Part shown: positions 34,771 through 43,084 of the stretch, piece by piece
Position numbering within the stretch: the first letter of the stretch is position 1
Layout: the number at the start of each line of letters is the position of its first letter
Origin: Serratia microhaemolytica
Lineage (GTDB): Bacteria > Pseudomonadota > Gammaproteobacteria > Enterobacterales > Enterobacteriaceae
DNA length: 55,108 nucleotides
Direction of reading: 5' to 3'
Assembly: GCF_004011885.1 (NCBI RefSeq)
Contig: NZ_SBEF01000024.1
Location: 1 to 55,108, forward strand
Notes under the pieces: model-generated
What the model was told of the DNA's origin: nothing
Seen by the model: the letters and a program-made list of their open reading frames with translations, nothing else
The model's database searches: none
Position numbers and translations under genes: made by a program

Positions 34771-36513
34771 ATGAAGTTACTACCGAGCTTGCTACAGTCA
34801 TTCCGCTTTGCAGTGCTGGTTTTGTTACTGATATTAATTTACCCACAACAAACCAGAGCAACCATTTTTATTCAACCACCCCAGGTGGTACAAAATCCCA
34901 ATCCGGCTGCTCCATTGGTAGCATTGGTAAAGTTTGTTACTGATACAGACGTTGAAACGACTATCGATATTCTTTCACAAGGATCTCAGCAGCATTCGAA
35001 ATTGATATTCGATAATAATCATGATCCCGCACGAGGCCTGCCAATACTTGGTCTTCGCCAGGGTGAGACTTATACCCTAAAAGTCACTGTTCTCGATGCA
35101 ACAGGCAAACTCGAGGTTGCCGAGCCATTACAATACACCGTACCGGTATTACCACATGATATTCGCAATTATCCCCCTTTGAGGATAGAAATAAATCAAT
35201 CAGATAAACTCGAACCTGGCTTTACCATTGTTTCTGCCCGACGTGAGATCCCCTTGCGCGATAACGGGCTTTCTGCAACGCAATGGAAGTTCAATCGAGG
35301 CTTCGGGATGTTACTGGCTTTTGATAATGAAGGAGATGTTGTCTGGTCCTACACTACCCATGTCCGTATAGCCGGTATAACGCAACGACCCAATGGCAAT
35401 ATTGTCTATACCACGACAGATGCGCGTATTGTAGAAATTGACATGTTGGGCAATGTGATAAACCAGTGGCACGCTATCCGGTATCCTGCTCGCGCCAAAT
35501 CCCCCGCACCGGTAGGCTCTATTGCTGTCGATACGGTAACACTTCATCATCAACCGACGCTGTTACCGAATGGTAATATTCTGGTAATGAGTGCTTATCC
35601 CAAGCTGATTGCAAACTACTACAGCAGTGAAACAGATCCCAATGCACCACGTGCCGATAAAATGGTCATGGGTGATGTTATTGTCGAATTTGCTCCTGAT
35701 GGTCGTATTGTCTGGCAATGGAATAGTTTTGAAAATCTGGATCCTTTTTTCATCGGTCACGATAGCTTCAGCCCCTACTGGAGTTATCGTGATTTCCCCG
35801 ATTATGTCGACTGGTCACACGGCAACAGTCTCTCTTTTGATGAAAAAACCAATAGTGTAGTCGCCTCATTCCGCAATCTTAATGCGGTTGTGAATATTGA
35901 TCGTTCTACAGGAAAAATACGTTGGGTGCTCACCGATCCCATCGGTGTTCCAGAAAGTATGCGTCACTTGCTACTTAAAGCCAAAGGAGAGGTAACATGG
36001 CCATACGCGATGCACAATCCTCGGGTGACTGAACAGGGCACTCTGCTCATGTGGGTAAATGGTAACTCGGGTACCCGCCCTTTTGATGGACGTGAACGCA
36101 AACCGGTACGTGACTTTATCAGCAGGATCCTAGAATACAAAGTTGATGCCAGCGATATGACCGTGCAGCAGGTCTGGAGCAGTGACGGGATTATCACTAA
36201 AGATAATTGCCTTTCTGCAGCAATGGGGGAAACATACCGGCTGCCCCAAACCGGCAATACCCTGCTGACTATGGGGCTGTGCCTTCCACAAGATCGATTG
36301 GATGTCAATTTCACTGAAGATGCTGGTAGCAAAGATTACATGTTCTATTTTTATGCTTGGACTGGCTTACGTGAGTTTGACAACCAAACACCCCCGAACG
36401 TGTTGCGCGATATTATTATTGATGACCCGCAACAGGTGATCACTTGGCAACTTTATGGTGGTTTTAAAACAGCCGAGTTGTACCCTAATGGCATTGTTCA
36501 GTCTGCAAAGTAG
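34771..36513 (+). CDS. assT: Arylsulfate sulfotransferase
   Basis: 580 aa, periplasmic. A signal segment (1-30, ending QQTRA) is followed by an N-terminal beta-sandwich and a six-bladed propeller. It transfers sulfate between phenolic donors and acceptors without PAPS. Candidate active-site residues by family motif are His260 (TLHHQPTLLPNGN), His350 (DWSHGNS), an Arg in VASFRNLN and His415 (YAMHNP), the last matching the transiently sulfated histidine of E. coli AssT. Two cysteines occur in DNCLSAAMGE and MGLCLPQD. In uropathogenic E. coli assT is followed by dsbL-dsbI for its disulfide; none is present here. It is divergent from the alkylsulfatase-like gene and lies within the split zra locus. 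Confidence 0.93.
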   Translation: MKLLPSLLQSFRFAVLVLLLILIYPQQTRATIFIQPPQVVQNPNPAAPLVALVKFVTDTDVETTIDILSQGSQQHSKLIFDNNHDPARGLPILGLRQGETYTLKVTVLDATGKLEVAEPLQYTVPVLPHDIRNYPPLRIEINQSDKLEPGFTIVSARREIPLRDNGLSATQWKFNRGFGMLLAFDNEGDVVWSYTTHVRIAGITQRPNGNIVYTTTDARIVEIDMLGNVINQWHAIRYPARAKSPAPVGSIAVDTVTLHHQPTLLPNGNILVMSAYPKLIANYYSSETDPNAPRADKMVMGDVIVEFAPDGRIVWQWNSFENLDPFFIGHDSFSPYWSYRDFPDYVDWSHGNSLSFDEKTNSVVASFRNLNAVVNIDRSTGKIRWVLTDPIGVPESMRHLLLKAKGEVTWPYAMHNPRVTEQGTLLMWVNGNSGTRPFDGRERKPVRDFISRILEYKVDASDMTVQQVWSSDGIITKDNCLSAAMGETYRLPQTGNTLLTMGLCLPQDRLDVNFTEDAGSKDYMFYFYAWTGLREFDNQTPPNVLRDIIIDDPQQVITWQLYGGFKTAELYPNGIVQSAK

Positions 36514-36914
36514 CCACATGAAGTGTGGCGTGTTTTCGAATGCAGTGATAGACATAAAACAGCCCGTGCTGATGGCCTTGATTGCGGGCATATGAGCATG
36601 TTCGTCGGCTTGACCGCAGATAACGACTGCTGCGCCTGACTCAACGTTTCATGGCTTGGTTGCCACGCTTTTGTTGCGCTGGCAACCACGGATGAGTAAT
36701 TATTACTCACGCCATAGCTCTGGCGGGTAAAAACAACCCAGCTTAGCGCCGTTGTCCCGCAGCACACTACCGCCGTTACGTTAGCCCTGATTTTTTGATT
36801 GCGCGATGAAAAAAAATATAACTCGCTTATTTTTATGAAAAAAAGTTGTTCAATGCCATTTTATCACACCAAGCATGGCGCACTCTCACCACAAAATTAG
36901 CAGGAAAATAAAAG
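36514..36914. other. Regulatory region between assT and zraP
   Basis: About 400 bp without a gene. Its right half holds the zraP control sites listed separately. No obvious assT terminator; the left part (36514-36680) shows nothing recognised. Confidence 0.4.
36693..36709. promoter_or_regulatory. Candidate ZraR enhancer palindrome
   Basis: TGAGTAATTATTACTCA is a perfect 17-bp palindrome ~220 bp upstream of the zraP sigma-54 promoter, a normal enhancer distance. Its GAGTAA/TTACTC arms resemble reported ZraR sites; assignment is inference. Confidence 0.5.
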
Positions 36915-36931
36915 TTGGCACATGAATTGCT
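36915..36931 (+). promoter_or_regulatory. Sigma-54 promoter of zraP
   Basis: TTGGCACATGAATTGCT contains TGGCAC-N5-TTGC with GG (36917-36918) and GC (36929-36930) separated by exactly 10 bases, a perfect -24/-12 element. Transcription would start near 36942, leaving a ~45-base leader. Confidence 0.85.
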
Positions 36932-36986
36932 TTATTCAACTGGAAGCCAATTTTACCTGTTAATCATAACCAGAAGGAACACTATC

Positions 36987-37541
36987 ATGAACCTGAAAAA
37001 AACCTCGCTCATCGCTCTCATCTCTGCCGCAATGCTGGCAGGTCTAAGTAACGGTGCTATCGCTGAAACCGTGCTCGTGCAAGGCCAAACGGCAACCCCG
37101 AATGTGGTAGAAATACAGCCGATGCCGCGCACACATCATTGGGAGATCGGCAGTACAGAGCGCGGTCATCGTATGGGGCAGACCGGACACCAGCAACCTA
37201 TGGCTGTGATCTCCTCTCTGACACCAGAGCAACGAGCCGCCAGTAAGCAGGCTTTTGAGACCTTTCACCAGAAAAGCGCCGATATCCGTCAGCAGTTGCT
37301 GTCGAAAAAATATGAGTACAAGGCAGTTCTGACCTACAAACCATTTAACGAGCAAAAATTACTCGCGGTGAGCAAAGAGATCAGCGCACTGCGTAACGAG
37401 TTGTATCAGCAACGAGTTGCGCTGGATATTCAGTTAACCAAAGCGGGTGTGCCTACCTTCGCTCATCATAGCGGTATGCATCACCAGCGCAAGATGCCTG
37501 GTCACGGTATGGGAATGCGTCAACCACGCGCCTGTCCGTAA
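36987..37541 (+). CDS. zraP: Zinc-responsive periplasmic chaperone ZraP
   Basis: 184 aa. Signal peptide (1-26, ending SNGAIA), a variable His/Met-containing linker, then the Spy/CpxP/ZraP-type helical core (SLTPEQRAASKQAFETFHQKSADIRQQLLSKKYEYKAVL…, ~70-145) and a His/Met-rich tail (HHSGMHHQRKMPGHGMGM) with a Cys near the end, suited to zinc binding. E. coli ZraP is ~140 aa; the extra length is in the linker. ZraP is a zinc-binding periplasmic chaperone that dampens ZraSR signalling. ATG 36987 follows AAGGA; the frame reaches 36915 but that overlaps the promoter. Normally it sits directly divergent from zraSR. Confidence 0.9.
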   Translation: MNLKKTSLIALISAAMLAGLSNGAIAETVLVQGQTATPNVVEIQPMPRTHHWEIGSTERGHRMGQTGHQQPMAVISSLTPEQRAASKQAFETFHQKSADIRQQLLSKKYEYKAVLTYKPFNEQKLLAVSKEISALRNELYQQRVALDIQLTKAGVPTFAHHSGMHHQRKMPGHGMGMRQPRACP

Positions 37542-38034
37542 CTGCCCGGTGTCACTGTTGGCGGTGCAATACCCGCTTTGACGACAATATCGTCGCTGGC
37601 GAGGCAATATCATCGTTGGTGAGATCATTAGGCGAATAGTGCAGTTCACAGCTATTCGCCAAACTACCCAGTCAGCAATAGTCCCCCTGTATTGGCACGC
37701 CAAACATCTCGCGATCAGCCGCTGCCGGTTATCGCTGTAACTGACTGTATTGTCTATAGGCAGCAGGCTAACACGTTACTGACTGGCTGTGCGCTGCCCT
37801 GTCGATATGCTGTTGCGGCTCGAACTGGCCCGAGCAGTGACGTCGACTCTGCCAGGCCATTGCGGCCTGCTCCCGCAGTCAATGACCAAAATAATCTACC
37901 TTTACAATATGAAGCAGGATAAAAAATCACTGATATATTTTTTTACAGTGAATCCTGAATAAAATTAACTTCCTGCCATACTTTCTACAACAGGACACGT
38001 TGTCCCTGCTGATCTCAACATGTTAGGAGCTTAT
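37542..38034. other. Intergenic region between zraP and slyB
   Basis: About 490 bp. A perfect 9-bp hairpin, GGCGAATAG / CTATTCGCC (37631-37660), probably ends the zraP transcript. A 76-codon plus-strand frame (37692-37922) has no ribosome site or recognisable family and is left out. Before slyB, TCACTG / CAGTGA flank a T run (37928-37952); no convincing PhoP box. Confidence 0.45.
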
Positions 38035-38505
38035 ATGACCAAGACAATTTTTATCGTTGCTATTGCCGCCGCCGCAGCTCTTAGCGGATGCGCCGCCAAT
38101 AACACCGCCTCTGGCGATACCTTCACTGCTTCACAAGCTCGACAAGTACAGACTGTCACTTACGGTACACTGGTCTCTGTGCGCCCCGTCACCATTCAAG
38201 GTGGTGATGGCAACAACGCCGTTGGGGCGATTGGCGGTGCCGTAGTGGGTGGTTTCCTGGGTAACACAGTCGGTGGTGGCAGCGGTCGTAATCTGGCTAC
38301 CGCAGCAGGTGCAGTCGGTGGTGCCGCTGTCGGCTCCAGTATCCAGAACTCAATGAACCGCAGTGCCGGCGTTGAACTGGAAATCCGCCGTGATGATGGC
38401 GTCAATATTATTGTTGTCCAAGCTCAAGGGCCAACACAGTTCCAAGTCGGACAGCGCGTTGCCATTGCCACTAGCGGCGGCACAACCACGGTATCTCCTC
38501 GTTAA
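38035..38505 (+). CDS. slyB: Outer-membrane lipoprotein SlyB
   Basis: 156 aa. A lipoprotein signal peptide with lipobox LSGC (Cys at ~19) is followed by VTYGTLVSVRPVTIQGGDG and a glycine-zipper segment (AIGGAVVGGFLGNTVGGGSGRNLATAAGAVGGAAVG), the 17-kDa surface antigen fold, ending VELEIRRDDG…GQRVAIA…TTVSPR. SlyB supports outer-membrane stability under stress and is PhoP-regulated in E. coli and Salmonella. ATG 38035 has AGGAG upstream; the frame begins five codons earlier. Confidence 0.95.
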   Translation: MTKTIFIVAIAAAAALSGCAANNTASGDTFTASQARQVQTVTYGTLVSVRPVTIQGGDGNNAVGAIGGAVVGGFLGNTVGGGSGRNLATAAGAVGGAAVGSSIQNSMNRSAGVELEIRRDDGVNIIVVQAQGPTQFQVGQRVAIATSGGTTTVSPR

Positions 38506-38522
38506 GCTACCACCATGACTCC

Positions 38523-38554
38523 GAGCAGCCAGCGCAGTTGGGCTGCTCTGTTTT
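38523..38554 (+). terminator. Terminator after slyB
   Basis: GAGCAGCC / GGCTGCTC stem followed by TGTTTT, 18 bp past the stop. Confidence 0.8.
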
Positions 38555-38601
38555 ACCCGTGATCACAGCGTTAGTTCACCGCCAAAATGGAGTGGAATTA
38601 A

Positions 38602-40062
38602 ATGATTATCAAATGGATGAAGCGTATTGTCTTCATGCTGGTTTTTCTGTTTATCGGTGCGCTTGGCCTGCGTGTCTATGAGACTCAGCGTGGGCCATCA
38701 CTCCAGCTCTGGCATACCTTCATACCGCATGAGATGCATGCTGATCAGATCGATAACGCCAGTTGGGCCGACTATATGAAAGCCGAAGACAAGGTTTTCA
38801 ATGAGGTACAACTCAACGTTACCAATCAGTTACCTGCTAATCAGCAGATAGCACTTAATCGCTACTACCCTGGCAGTGCCTTCTACCCAGAAAAGTTACC
38901 CACCAACTGGAACCGCTCTTACATTATGATGCCGGAGGGTGAGATTAAGGGTGCTGTTGTGCTGCTACACGGCCTCACCGATACCCCATACAGCTTGCGG
39001 CATATTGCCGATCACTATCGTCAGCACGGCTATGTCGCGGTTGGCATCCGAATGCCGGCGCACGGCACCGTACCCGCTGCATTGACCCGTGTTGACTGGC
39101 AGGATTGGCTGGCGGCAACCCGTTTAGCCGTACGTCACGCCAAAAACCTCGCAGGTAACAATGTGCCTCTGCACATTGTCGGTTTCTCTAACGGTGGCGC
39201 GCTGGCGATGAAATATACCCTGGATACGCTGGAAAATCCGCAGTTAGCCAAACCTCAGCAAGTGATCCTAATCTCGCCAATGATTGGGGTAACCAGTTTT
39301 GCCCGTTTTGCCGGTGTCGCCGGTTGGCCCGCGTTCTTTCCTGCGTTCGCCAAAGCCGCTTGGTTAGGCATCGTGCCTGAGTTTAATCCTTTTAAATACA
39401 ATTCGTTTCCAGTAAACGGTGCGCGCCAATCGTTCCAACTGACACAAGTACTGCAAAACCAGATCACCGCAGATGCCCGCAACAATCGTCTCGCTGAATT
39501 ACCACCGATACTGACTTTCCAGTCAGTGATGGACTCCACCGTTAGCACCCGCGCAGTGATCACCGCGCTCTATAACCAGTTGCCGAATAATGGCAGTGAA
39601 GTGGTGTTGTTTGATTTAAATCAAGCAGTCTCGTTTGGCCCGCTGCTGCGCAGCTCTTCCTATACTGCGCTGCCACGCCTGCTGCCAAGAGCACCACGCA
39701 ACTACAGTGCCACCATTGTTACCAATGTCACCCCGGAGACCACGGATACCCTGGCTCGCACGGTTACTGCCGGGCAGATCTCAGAGAACACCGAACTACT
39801 CGATATCACCTACCTGCCGGATATCTTTTCGCTATCACATGTCGCACTGCCGTTCCCACTGAGTGATCCGCTCTACGGTCGTTACCCAGAACCGCGCGAT
39901 CAATATGGCATCAGCTTGGGGACATTTGCCGCACGCGGTGAACGTGCGGTACTGGTGGTTGGGCTGGATTCCCTGATGCGTCTCTCTTCCAATCCGTTCT
40001 TTCCCTACATGATCAAGCGGATTGAGCAGAAGATAACTTTAACCGCGCCGCTACAGCAGTAG
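38602..40062 (+). CDS. Membrane-anchored alpha/beta hydrolase
   Basis: 486 aa. An N-terminal signal-anchor (residues 7-25) places the enzyme on the periplasmic face. The alpha/beta-hydrolase core shows the oxyanion region VVLLHGLTDTP (~116-126), the nucleophile elbow GFSNGG (194-199, Ser196), an FQSVMD segment likely to supply structure near the acid, and SLSHVALPF with His413 as probable catalytic base. Substrate unknown; lysophospholipase-like or esterase activity is plausible. A weak purine-rich ribosome site precedes ATG 38602. It follows slyB after a terminator, so it is probably its own unit, closed by the hairpin at 40088-40114. Confidence 0.8.
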   Translation: MIIKWMKRIVFMLVFLFIGALGLRVYETQRGPSLQLWHTFIPHEMHADQIDNASWADYMKAEDKVFNEVQLNVTNQLPANQQIALNRYYPGSAFYPEKLPTNWNRSYIMMPEGEIKGAVVLLHGLTDTPYSLRHIADHYRQHGYVAVGIRMPAHGTVPAALTRVDWQDWLAATRLAVRHAKNLAGNNVPLHIVGFSNGGALAMKYTLDTLENPQLAKPQQVILISPMIGVTSFARFAGVAGWPAFFPAFAKAAWLGIVPEFNPFKYNSFPVNGARQSFQLTQVLQNQITADARNNRLAELPPILTFQSVMDSTVSTRAVITALYNQLPNNGSEVVLFDLNQAVSFGPLLRSSSYTALPRLLPRAPRNYSATIVTNVTPETTDTLARTVTAGQISENTELLDITYLPDIFSLSHVALPFPLSDPLYGRYPEPRDQYGISLGTFAARGERAVLVVGLDSLMRLSSNPFFPYMIKRIEQKITLTAPLQQ

Positions 40063-40087
40063 TGTTTAACAGCGCATTAATGTTGCC

Positions 40088-40114
40088 AAAATGGCCAGTT
40101 TTTACTGGCCATTT
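40088..40114. terminator. Terminator between the hydrolase gene and kdgF
   Basis: Perfect 11-bp stem AAATGGCCAGT / ACTGGCCATTT with loop TTTT, between convergent genes. Confidence 0.8.
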
Positions 40115-40153
40115 ATCACTGAGCTGACGGGGGATGGATGATGTCGAAATTAA

Positions 40154-40480
40154 CTAGTTGGCGAGAAAATCCTGCCGTTGTGGCGTGAACAGATCCAGCA
40201 GTACCCCTGGCTGAAGACAGACACAGCCGTGGATCACATTCGGTTGTTTGTAAAGTGTATCCCCCGCTTTCACGAGGCGCGTTTCATCACCAATGGTAAA
40301 TTCGAACTCGCCGGACAATACATAAGTCAGTTGTTCATGTGGGTGGCTATGCAGCGGCCCGACGGCACCTTTGGCAAAATGGACTTCCACTGACATCAGG
40401 TTACCGCCGTGGGCCAGGATCTTACGGCTCACTCCGTTGCCAAGATCTTCCAACCGGCACTGCTGGTTAAAAACAAACAT
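40154..40480 (-). CDS. kdgF: Cupin protein KdgF (unsaturated uronate linearising enzyme)
   Basis: 108 aa, a single cupin domain. Metal ligands appear in GPLHSHPHEQLTYVLSGEFEF (cupin motif 1) and PNVIHGCVCLQPG (motif 2). KdgF converts the cyclic 4,5-unsaturated monouronate from pectin or alginate breakdown to the linear ketone, upstream of KDG and Eda. The start ATG 40480 follows AGGTG; a GTG three codons earlier is less likely. It lies 18 bp after eda in the same direction, so the two are cotranscribed, which supports the assignment. Confidence 0.85.
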   Translation of the reverse strand: MFVFNQQCRLEDLGNGVSRKILAHGGNLMSVEVHFAKGAVGPLHSHPHEQLTYVLSGEFEFTIGDETRLVKAGDTLYKQPNVIHGCVCLQPGVLLDLFTPQRQDFLAN

Positions 40481-40498
40481 TTTTATCACCTCGCTGAA

Positions 40499-41122
40499 TT
40501 AACTGACCACTGCCATCGCCTGTTGAGCCAATTCAGTCACTCGCTGCCATTGGCGCTGTTCGAGTAGATCCGCTGGCACCATCCAGGTTCCACCACAAGC
40601 AAACACTGCTTTCTGTGCCAGATACTCTTTGACGTTATGCGGTGTGATGCCGCCGGTTGGCATAAATTTGACTGGGTAGACCGCGCTCATCGCCTTCAGC
40701 ATCGGTAAACCGCCAGAGGGTTCTGCTGGGAAAAATTTCAGTGCGCTAAGCCCCAGTTCCATCGCCTGCTCAACCAAGCTCGGGTTATTGACACCAGGAA
40801 TAATCGCGATACCGCGTGCCTGGCAGTAACGCACGGTGGTTGGGTTGAGGCCCGGGCTGACGATGAAATCCGCACCCGCTTCAATCGCCTGATCGACTTG
40901 CTGAGTCGTTAACACTGTCCCAGCACCAATCACCATCTGTGGAAACTGTTGGCGCAGATTCGCGATCGCTTGCGCCGCTGCCGGAGTCCGGAAAGTGATC
41001 TCAGCACTCGGCATTCCTCCCTCAATCAAGGCTTGCCCCAGTGCAACCGCATCGTCAGCATTATTGATCGCAATGACAGGAATGATTTTCAAGGCAGACA
41101 ATTTTTCAAGCAAAACAGACAT
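40499..41122 (-). CDS. eda: 2-keto-3-deoxy-6-phosphogluconate aldolase
   Basis: 207 aa. It cleaves KDPG to pyruvate and glyceraldehyde-3-phosphate, ending both the Entner-Doudoroff and the hexuronate/pectin routes. Visible: AEITFRTPAA (Glu/Arg of the active site), IGAGTVLT, FIVSPGLNP, the Schiff-base lysine in LSALKFFPAEPSGG and MPTGGITPHN. edd, its usual partner, is not adjacent; instead kdgF follows. A KdgR-like box lies ~110 bp upstream. Confidence 0.97.
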   Translation of the reverse strand: MSVLLEKLSALKIIPVIAINNADDAVALGQALIEGGMPSAEITFRTPAAAQAIANLRQQFPQMVIGAGTVLTTQQVDQAIEAGADFIVSPGLNPTTVRYCQARGIAIIPGVNNPSLVEQAMELGLSALKFFPAEPSGGLPMLKAMSAVYPVKFMPTGGITPHNVKEYLAQKAVFACGGTWMVPADLLEQRQWQRVTELAQQAMAVVS

Positions 41123-41229
41123 GGTTGACCTCGTTACCGGTAATAGGGAATAAGCAGTAGTGTGAATGGCAAAAACGTTGCGCGCCGTGCCTGCACTTTA
41201 CAATATTGTGCGTTATTGACCAACCAAAA

Positions 41230-41244
41230 CAAAACGCTGTTTTA
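41230..41244. promoter_or_regulatory. KdgR-like operator upstream of eda
   Basis: CAAAACGCTGTTTTA is an imperfect palindrome fitting 14 of 15 positions of the degenerate KdgR consensus as I recall it. It would place eda-kdgF under KDG-inducible control with other pectin genes. Confidence 0.55.
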
Positions 41245-41368
41245 TCTTGTTGGCAATAACGCCCAGCTTCACCATCAGGAAGCAGCGGACAATCAGCGCG
41301 TTTCTAACGCTGACAGCACTCCAGCTCGGTGGTAGGATGAGGCGCGCGTTATAAAAACGGAAATTATC

Positions 41369-42322
41369 ATGTCAGACAAAATTGTTCGTATTGCCACTCG
41401 CCAAAGCCCACTTGCCCTTTGGCAAGCACACTATGTGCAGCAGCAGTTGCAGCTATTTCACCCCAACTTACAGGTTGAACTGGTGCCGATGGTGACGCGT
41501 GGCGATGTCATTTTAGATACGCCACTGGCAAAAGTGGGTGGCAAAGGGCTGTTTGTCAAAGAGCTTGAAGTGGCACTGCTCGAAGGGCGCGCAGATATTG
41601 CTGTTCACTCGATGAAAGATGTGCCCGTTGCCTTTCCTGACGGGCTGGGGCTGAGCACCATTTGCCAACGTGAAGATCCTCGTGACGCTTTTGTCTGCCA
41701 CCACTTTGCCAGCATTGAACAGTTGCCTGCCGGTAGCCGTGTTGGCACATCCAGCCTGCGTCGTCAGTGCCAACTGCGCCAACAACGCCCAGATCTGCTG
41801 GTTACCGATCTGCGTGGCAACGTTGGTACTCGCCTGAGCAAACTCGATCAAGGCGAGTACGATGCGATTATCCTGGCTGCTGCCGGGTTAAAACGGCTCG
41901 GGTTAGCGCAGCGTATCCGCAGTACCCTCAGCCCGGAGCAGTCGCTGCCTGCGGTTGGCCAAGGTGCTGTGGGTATCGAGTGCCGCCTGGATGATGATGT
42001 CACGCGCGCGCTGCTGGCACCGCTCAACCATCACCAGACTGCGATCTGTGTTAGCGCTGAACGCGCGATGAATGGTCGGTTGCAGGGTGGCTGTCAGGTG
42101 CCGATTGGCAGCTACGCCGAGCTGGCAGGCGATCAACTCTGGCTGCGTGCGCTGGTGGGTGCGCCCGATGGCAGCCGGGTGATACGTGCTGAGCAGCGCG
42201 GTGACGCCAGCCAAGCAGAGCAGATCGGCATTGCACTGGCAGAACAGCTACTGGCTGCGGGTGCCGATCAGATTCTACAGGCGCTCTACTGCCCCTCTGA
42301 CACACAAGGCAAGCAGGCATAA
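41369..42322 (+). CDS. hemC: Hydroxymethylbilane synthase (porphobilinogen deaminase)
   Basis: 317 aa. It polymerises four porphobilinogens to hydroxymethylbilane for heme, siroheme and B12. Visible: [52 protein letters not shown] and the dipyrromethane cofactor Cys242 in [12 protein letters not shown] 41369. Its stop overlaps the hemD start by one base. In most enterics cyaA lies divergently upstream; here eda-kdgF occupies that place. Confidence 0.98.
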   Translation: MSDKIVRIATRQSPLALWQAHYVQQQLQLFHPNLQVELVPMVTRGDVILDTPLAKVGGKGLFVKELEVALLEGRADIAVHSMKDVPVAFPDGLGLSTICQREDPRDAFVCHHFASIEQLPAGSRVGTSSLRRQCQLRQQRPDLLVTDLRGNVGTRLSKLDQGEYDAIILAAAGLKRLGLAQRIRSTLSPEQSLPAVGQGAVGIECRLDDDVTRALLAPLNHHQTAICVSAERAMNGRLQGGCQVPIGSYAELAGDQLWLRALVGAPDGSRVIRAEQRGDASQAEQIGIALAEQLLAAGADQILQALYCPSDTQGKQA

Positions 42323-43062
42323 TGGCCATCTTGGTCACTCGCCCCGCTCCCGCTGGGGAGCAGTTAGTGAACCGTCTGCGGGCATCGGGGCGCAGCGCCT
42401 ATCATGCCCCCTTGATCACCCTCGCTGCCGGCCGTGATCTGGTGCATCTGCCGGCGGCCTTAACCGCGCTAAATGCCGGTGATTTACTGTTTGTTTTATC
42501 GCAACATGCAGTGCATTATGCCAATGATGTGATTGATGGTCTGGGGCTTCAATGGCCAGCCAGTTTGTCCTATTATGCGATCGGTCGACGCAGCGCATCT
42601 GCGCTTTATCAGGTAGCGCACCTGCCAGTTGCTGCACCTGCTGGGCGTGAAAATAGCGAGAACTTGCTGCAACTTGCCGGATTGCAACAGGTAGCCGGGA
42701 AGCAGGCGTTGATCCTGCGCGGTAACGGTGGTCGAGCACTGTTGGGCGAAACTCTCGCCGCCCGTGGCGCTTCAGTCACCTATTGTGAATGTTACCAACG
42801 CACTGTGGTGCCCTATCAGGGTGAACAGCAGAGCGCCTACTGGCAACAGGTAGGGATCGATACGCTGGTTGTGACCAGCGGCGAAATGTTGCAGCAACTT
42901 TATCAGTTAGTTCCTTACGACTATCGTTGTGGTTGGCTATTGCACTGCCAGTTGATAGTGGTCAGTGAACGCTTGGCTACTCTTGCTCAACAATTGGGCT
43001 GGCGCTCAATTCGGGTAGCTGATAACGCAGACAATGACGCGCTATTACGCGCGATACCATGA
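42322..43062 (+). CDS. hemD: Uroporphyrinogen-III synthase
   Basis: 246 aa. It closes and inverts ring D of hydroxymethylbilane. The sequence starts [13 protein letters not shown] and has two alternating alpha/beta lobes with [23 protein letters not shown] and [14 protein letters not shown]. This family is variable, so context (1-base overlap with hemC) matters. Confidence 0.95.
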   Translation: MAILVTRPAPAGEQLVNRLRASGRSAYHAPLITLAAGRDLVHLPAALTALNAGDLLFVLSQHAVHYANDVIDGLGLQWPASLSYYAIGRRSASALYQVAHLPVAAPAGRENSENLLQLAGLQQVAGKQALILRGNGGRALLGETLAARGASVTYCECYQRTVVPYQGEQQSAYWQQVGIDTLVVTSGEMLQQLYQLVPYDYRCGWLLHCQLIVVSERLATLAQQLGWRSIRVADNADNDALLRAIP

Positions 43063-43084
43063 CTTTATTGTGAGATATGCCACT

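Noticed and set aside
37692-37922. 76-codon plus-strand frame between zraP and slyB
   Set aside because: No start context and no family; composition mixed, so described only as intergenic.
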